Shown here: positions 61,458 through 64,000 of the stretch, piece after piece
Position numbering within the stretch: position 1 is the first letter of the stretch
How the letters are laid out: each line of letters opens with the position of its first letter
Assembly: GCA_964613385.1 (NCBI GenBank)
Contig: CAZTGZ010000013.1
Span: forward strand, 10,169 to 74,168
DNA length: 64,000 bases
From: CAZTGZ01 sp964613385
Lineage (GTDB): Bacteria; Bacteroidota; Bacteroidia; NS11-12g; UBA9320
Direction: 5' to 3'
Position numbers and translations under genes: made by a program
The notes under the pieces: generated by a model
What the model saw: only the letters and a program-made list of their open reading frames with translations
Told to the model about the DNA's origin: nothing
The model's database searches: none

Positions 61458-61871
61458 ACAAAAGTTTTGAACTCATTTGAAAGCGAATACAGACCCTTGC
61501 TCTACGGGCTAAGCTCTAACGAGCGTCCTACGCGATTTGTATGGCTATTAAACCGAATCCTCCCCTTTTGCTTCGAAAGAGATGCCGATATTGAAATGAC
61601 GCGTCAAAAAGAGATCATTTATTTTATTCAGTATAAACACATTGACAGCGAAAGACATTGTGTTTACTCATTGTACCGCAATCAGGGAACCCAGTCCTAT
61701 TTGTTTCCCGAATTAAAACAAATCTCCTATTTTCTGAAGGTTTATGAGCCGGAAGGAGGCTGTGACAGAGAAATTTTTAGCCTCATGAACAAACCTGAAC
61801 TGGGTCAGCTTTGTTTTGAAATTCAGGACCGACAATTAAAATCAGCTTCGCTTACCTTTTTATACACATGA
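61455..61871 (+). CDS. IPExxxVDY-family small protein upstream of pyk
   Basis: About 138 residues. The family (Bacteroidota, unknown function) is regularly placed before pyruvate kinase. I see the SFESEYRPLLYGLS N-terminus and a helical, charged middle, but not the full name-giving motif, so the family call rests partly on context. TTG at 61455-61457 lies inside the -7 element TAACTTTG (61450-61457), so the TTG at 61467 is a more likely start. It overlaps pyk by 4 nt (ATGA). Confidence 0.6.
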   Translation: MTKVLNSFESEYRPLLYGLSSNERPTRFVWLLNRILPFCFERDADIEMTRQKEIIYFIQYKHIDSERHCVYSLYRNQGTQSYLFPELKQISYFLKVYEPEGGCDREIFSLMNKPELGQLCFEIQDRQLKSASLTFLYT

Positions 61872-63301
61872 AAAAAATCAGTTATAACAAAACCAAAATC
61901 ATTGCAACCATTGGTCCTGCCACCTCCAGCACACAGATGTTGAAGCGCATTATTAAAGCTGGTGTTGACGTATGCAGGATTAATTTCTCACACGGAACAC
62001 ACGACGAACATCGCAAAGTGATTGAAAGGGTGCGTAAAATCAATGAGGAAAACGGCATTCATGTGGCTATTTTGGGAGATCTTCAGGGACCAAAATTGAG
62101 GATAGGCGATGTAGAAAACAACCGGATTGAATTGGTGAAAGGTTCTAAACTGATACTCACAACGAACAAATGTGTGGGCACAGCTTCCCGATTATATATT
62201 AGTTATCAGGATTTGCCTAAAGACGTTCAAAAGGGTGAAAGGGTACTGCTGGACGATGGAAAAATTGAATTGAGAATTGAAAAAGTAATCAATGATGAAG
62301 AAATTGAAGCGAAAGTGATTTACGGTGGGATGCTGAGTTCCAAAAAGGGATTCAACCTGCCTGAAACGCATATATCTCAGCCATCTCTCACACCTAAAGA
62401 CCTGACCGACCTTGCGTTTGCTTTAGAAATGGACTTGGATTGGATTGGCCTTTCCTTCGTAAGACATCCGGATGATGTGATCGGTCTGAAAAAAATAATT
62501 TCAGACAAAAACAGCCGGGCGAAAGTTATCGCCAAAATAGAAAAGCCTCAGGCCATTAATCACATCGATGAAATCATAGCGGCAACGGACGCCATCATGG
62601 TGGCAAGAGGTGATTTGGGTGTTGAAATGGCCATGGAGACTGTACCCATGTTACAAAAACGAATTGTTGACAAATGTCTCATCGCCTCCCGACCGGTTAT
62701 CATTGCTACACAAATGATGGAGAGTATGATCGAAAATCCGACACCTACCCGTGCTGAAACCAATGACGTGGCCAATGCTGTGATGGATGGTGCAGATGCC
62801 GTGATGCTCAGTGCCGAAACCAGTGTTGGAAAATATCCCGTAGAAACTGTGGAAGCCATGGAAAAAATTCTGGGCGTAACCGAATTTGAATGGGACGTTT
62901 ACTATAAGGGGAAAAAACCGAACCCACATTCCCCTACTTTTCTGAGCGATGAGATTTGCTTTACCGCCGTGCGAATGAGTGATCATATCGGAGCCAAAGC
63001 CATCATCAGCATGACCCAAACAGGCTATACGGCCTATAAAATTGCGTCATTCAGGCCGAAATGTGCTGTTTTTATTTTTACTTCGAATAAAGATATTTTG
63101 AACACATTGAGTCTGGTCTGGAATGTGAGGGTATTTTACTATAATAAAATGAAGAGTACAGATCAGAGCATGAAAGATGTTCTGGAGTTTCTGAAAGAGA
63201 AAAAACTCTTAAATAAGAACGATTTAACCGTACACACGGCGAGTATGCCCATAGCTGCAAAATCAAAAACCAACACGTTAAAAATCAGCAAAGTAGATTA
63301 A
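61868..63301 (+). CDS. pyk: Pyruvate kinase
   Basis: 477 residues. Makes ATP and pyruvate from phosphoenolpyruvate, the last glycolytic step. Motifs: TKIIATIGPATSS, RINFSHGTHDEH, DLQGPKLRIG, IAKIEKPQAI, VARGDLGVEM (the catalytic region), and ETNDVANAVMDGADAVMLSAETSVG (split here). C-terminal alpha/beta domain present, normal length. It overlaps the small gene before it by 4 nt; DUF2480 follows after 1 nt. Confidence 0.97.
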   Translation: MKKISYNKTKIIATIGPATSSTQMLKRIIKAGVDVCRINFSHGTHDEHRKVIERVRKINEENGIHVAILGDLQGPKLRIGDVENNRIELVKGSKLILTTNKCVGTASRLYISYQDLPKDVQKGERVLLDDGKIELRIEKVINDEEIEAKVIYGGMLSSKKGFNLPETHISQPSLTPKDLTDLAFALEMDLDWIGLSFVRHPDDVIGLKKIISDKNSRAKVIAKIEKPQAINHIDEIIAATDAIMVARGDLGVEMAMETVPMLQKRIVDKCLIASRPVIIATQMMESMIENPTPTRAETNDVANAVMDGADAVMLSAETSVGKYPVETVEAMEKILGVTEFEWDVYYKGKKPNPHSPTFLSDEICFTAVRMSDHIGAKAIISMTQTGYTAYKIASFRPKCAVFIFTSNKDILNTLSLVWNVRVFYYNKMKSTDQSMKDVLEFLKEKKLLNKNDLTVHTASMPIAAKSKTNTLKISKVD

Positions 63302-63302
63302 G

Positions 63303-63812
63303 GTGAGTGAAGAGATTATCAATAGAGTTGCCAATAGCGGACTGATTACATTTGATCTGGAAGCGTATTATAACCAGGGAGAACGCGCCAGTATTGACCT
63401 GAAAGAACTGCTTTTTAAAGGGTTGATTTTGCGTGAAAAAGATCTGAGAGATTTCGCAGATTCTGAAGATTGGACGAAATATCAGGGGAAACTGGTCACT
63501 GTTTTTTGCAGTACCGATGCCGTAATACCAACCTGGGCCTATATGTTGATTGGCACCAAATTACAACCATTCGCCAATCGAATATTTTATGGAAATCCTG
63601 AAATGATGGAGCAGCAGCTTTACCATGAAGTGTTGTCGCAAATTAATATTGAAGATTTCAGAGATGCCCGTGTGGTTGTGAAAGGCTGTGGGAACTTACC
63701 AGTGCCTGTAGGGGCTTATCTTGAAATAACCCGAATTCTTACTCCCGTTGTAAAATCTCTGATGTTTGGGGAACCTTGCAGTACCGTGCCAATTTTTAAA
63801 CGAAAAGCTTAA
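63303..63812 (+). CDS. DUF2480 family protein
   Basis: 169 residues from GTG 63303. Typical blocks: INRVANSGLITFDLE, KELLFKGLILREKDLRDF, GKLVTVFCSTDAVIPTWAYM, NRIFYGN, VVKGCGNLPVPVGAYLEIT. The family is Bacteroidota-specific with unknown function, and it has Cys in CSTD and CGN that might bind metal. It directly follows pyk with 1 nt between, so is in the same operon. Confidence 0.85.
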   Translation: MSEEIINRVANSGLITFDLEAYYNQGERASIDLKELLFKGLILREKDLRDFADSEDWTKYQGKLVTVFCSTDAVIPTWAYMLIGTKLQPFANRIFYGNPEMMEQQLYHEVLSQINIEDFRDARVVVKGCGNLPVPVGAYLEITRILTPVVKSLMFGEPCSTVPIFKRKA

Positions 63813-63834
63813 TTTTTTATTCGCCGGTCTGCCT

Positions 63835-64000
63835 TCACTTCTTCTTTTTTGATGATTTGGCTATTTTGTTGAATTCCAAACTCTTGCCTATCCAAAATCT
63901 CAATCCGGTTCTGCTGCGCCAAACAGATTCCTCCAGCATAACATAACCCTTCATAGGTCGCTTGGTAAAATCCATAGTTCTGCATCCATTCATTTCAACA
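63835..64000 (-). CDS. TfoX/Sxy-family N-domain protein (5' part beyond window)
   Basis: Only the last 55 codons are visible. They read VEMNGCRTMDFTKRPMKGYV, then MLEESVWRSRTGLRFWIGKSL, ending in SSKKKK and TGA at 63837-63835. The M-D-F-T-x-R-P-M-K-G block with a lysine tail is typical of TfoX N-terminal-domain proteins, which in some bacteria regulate competence. The role here is unknown. Convergent to the pyk operon, with 22 nt between stops. Confidence 0.72.
   Translation of the reverse strand, partial: VEMNGCRTMDFTKRPMKGYVMLEESVWRSRTGLRFWIGKSLEFNKIAKSSKKKK

Noticed and set aside
1..64000. CRISPR array, rRNA genes, transposase, integrase or phage genes
   Set aside because: I searched for repeat-spacer runs, rRNA-like blocks and typical proteins of these kinds and saw none; repeats seen are protein-coding (Asp-box, PKD, MORN, propeller).

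Overview
The window looks like a chromosomal piece of an uncultured or environmental Bacteroidota member, most likely Saprospiria/Chitinophagia-like. The evidence is several secreted proteins with type IX secretion (T9SS) C-terminal sorting domains, many Bacteroidota-style lipoproteins, promoters with the Bacteroidota -7 element TAnnTTTG, very few Shine-Dalgarno sequences, a mevalonate isoprenoid pathway with the Bacteroidota-type GYDIA kinase, and families such as GSCFA, DUF2480, IPExxxVDY and DUF2797. Three runs of N (11069-11078, 19667-19676, 35912-35930) are scaffold gaps, and each lies inside a gene. No rRNA, CRISPR array, insertion sequence or phage gene was seen.

Layout. 0-2.6 kb: a partial hemin/siderophore-type TonB-dependent receptor and a small membrane-anchored protein. 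2.9 kb: tRNA-Met(CAU) with a clear promoter. 3.1-5.1 kb: a tRNA-modifying methyltransferase, a lipoprotein and a small membrane protein. 5.2-6.1 kb: a PadR regulator with a shrunken ABC-permease-prefix partner and a palindromic operator. 6.3-10.3 kb: a two-component-type propeller protein, a T9SS cargo protein, and a three-gene operon of two beta-barrel-like proteins plus a lipoprotein. 10.5-13.4 kb: a membrane gene broken by a stop codon, an M14 carboxypeptidase and a DUF2797 protein.

13.4-18.1 kb: a ThiF-nitroreductase fusion followed by isopentenyl-diphosphate isomerase type 2 and class II HMG-CoA reductase. 18.1-21.6 kb: a DtxR-family regulator divergent from a di-haem oxidoreductase / Rieske / porin operon, with a palindromic site exactly inside the operon promoter. 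21.6-22.9 kb: an NhaD antiporter. 23.3-27.0 kb: the rest of the mevalonate pathway (GYDIA-type kinase, diphosphomevalonate decarboxylase, mevalonate kinase) and a UbiA prenyltransferase. Together the two clusters convert HMG-CoA to IPP/DMAPP and feed prenyl transfer.

27-39.5 kb: a 1606-residue PKD-type adhesin-like protein with a CHU_C/type B sorting domain, a TPR protein, and a four-gene operon (GSCFA, RmlD-like reductase, T9SS propeller protein, FemAB-like acetyltransferase). 39.5-45.9 kb: a reverse-strand run of flippase, chain-length protein, O-antigen ligase-like polymerase and an oligopeptide-type ABC permease, preceded by kynurenine 3-monooxygenase. 46-56.8 kb: lipoproteins, a MORN-hydrolase fusion, two large Asp-box (BNR/VPS10-like) T9SS proteins, a VOC protein, an SDR, a phosphopantetheinyl transferase, a WD40 protein and dCTP deaminase. 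56.9-58.9 kb: an AT-rich pair, a propeller/thioredoxin-like lipoprotein and a Cys-rich lipoprotein. 59-64 kb: the housekeeping operons acpP-fabF-rnc and IPExxxVDY-pyk-DUF2480, and the end of a TfoX-like gene.

The genome is tightly packed: most same-strand pairs overlap by ATGA/GTGA, five convergent pairs share their stop codons in 4 nt, and one divergent pair shares CATG. The best candidates for something new are the DtxR-controlled di-haem/Rieske/porin operon, the Cys-rich lipoprotein with its thioredoxin-like partner behind an A15 tract, and the PadR-minipermease pair.
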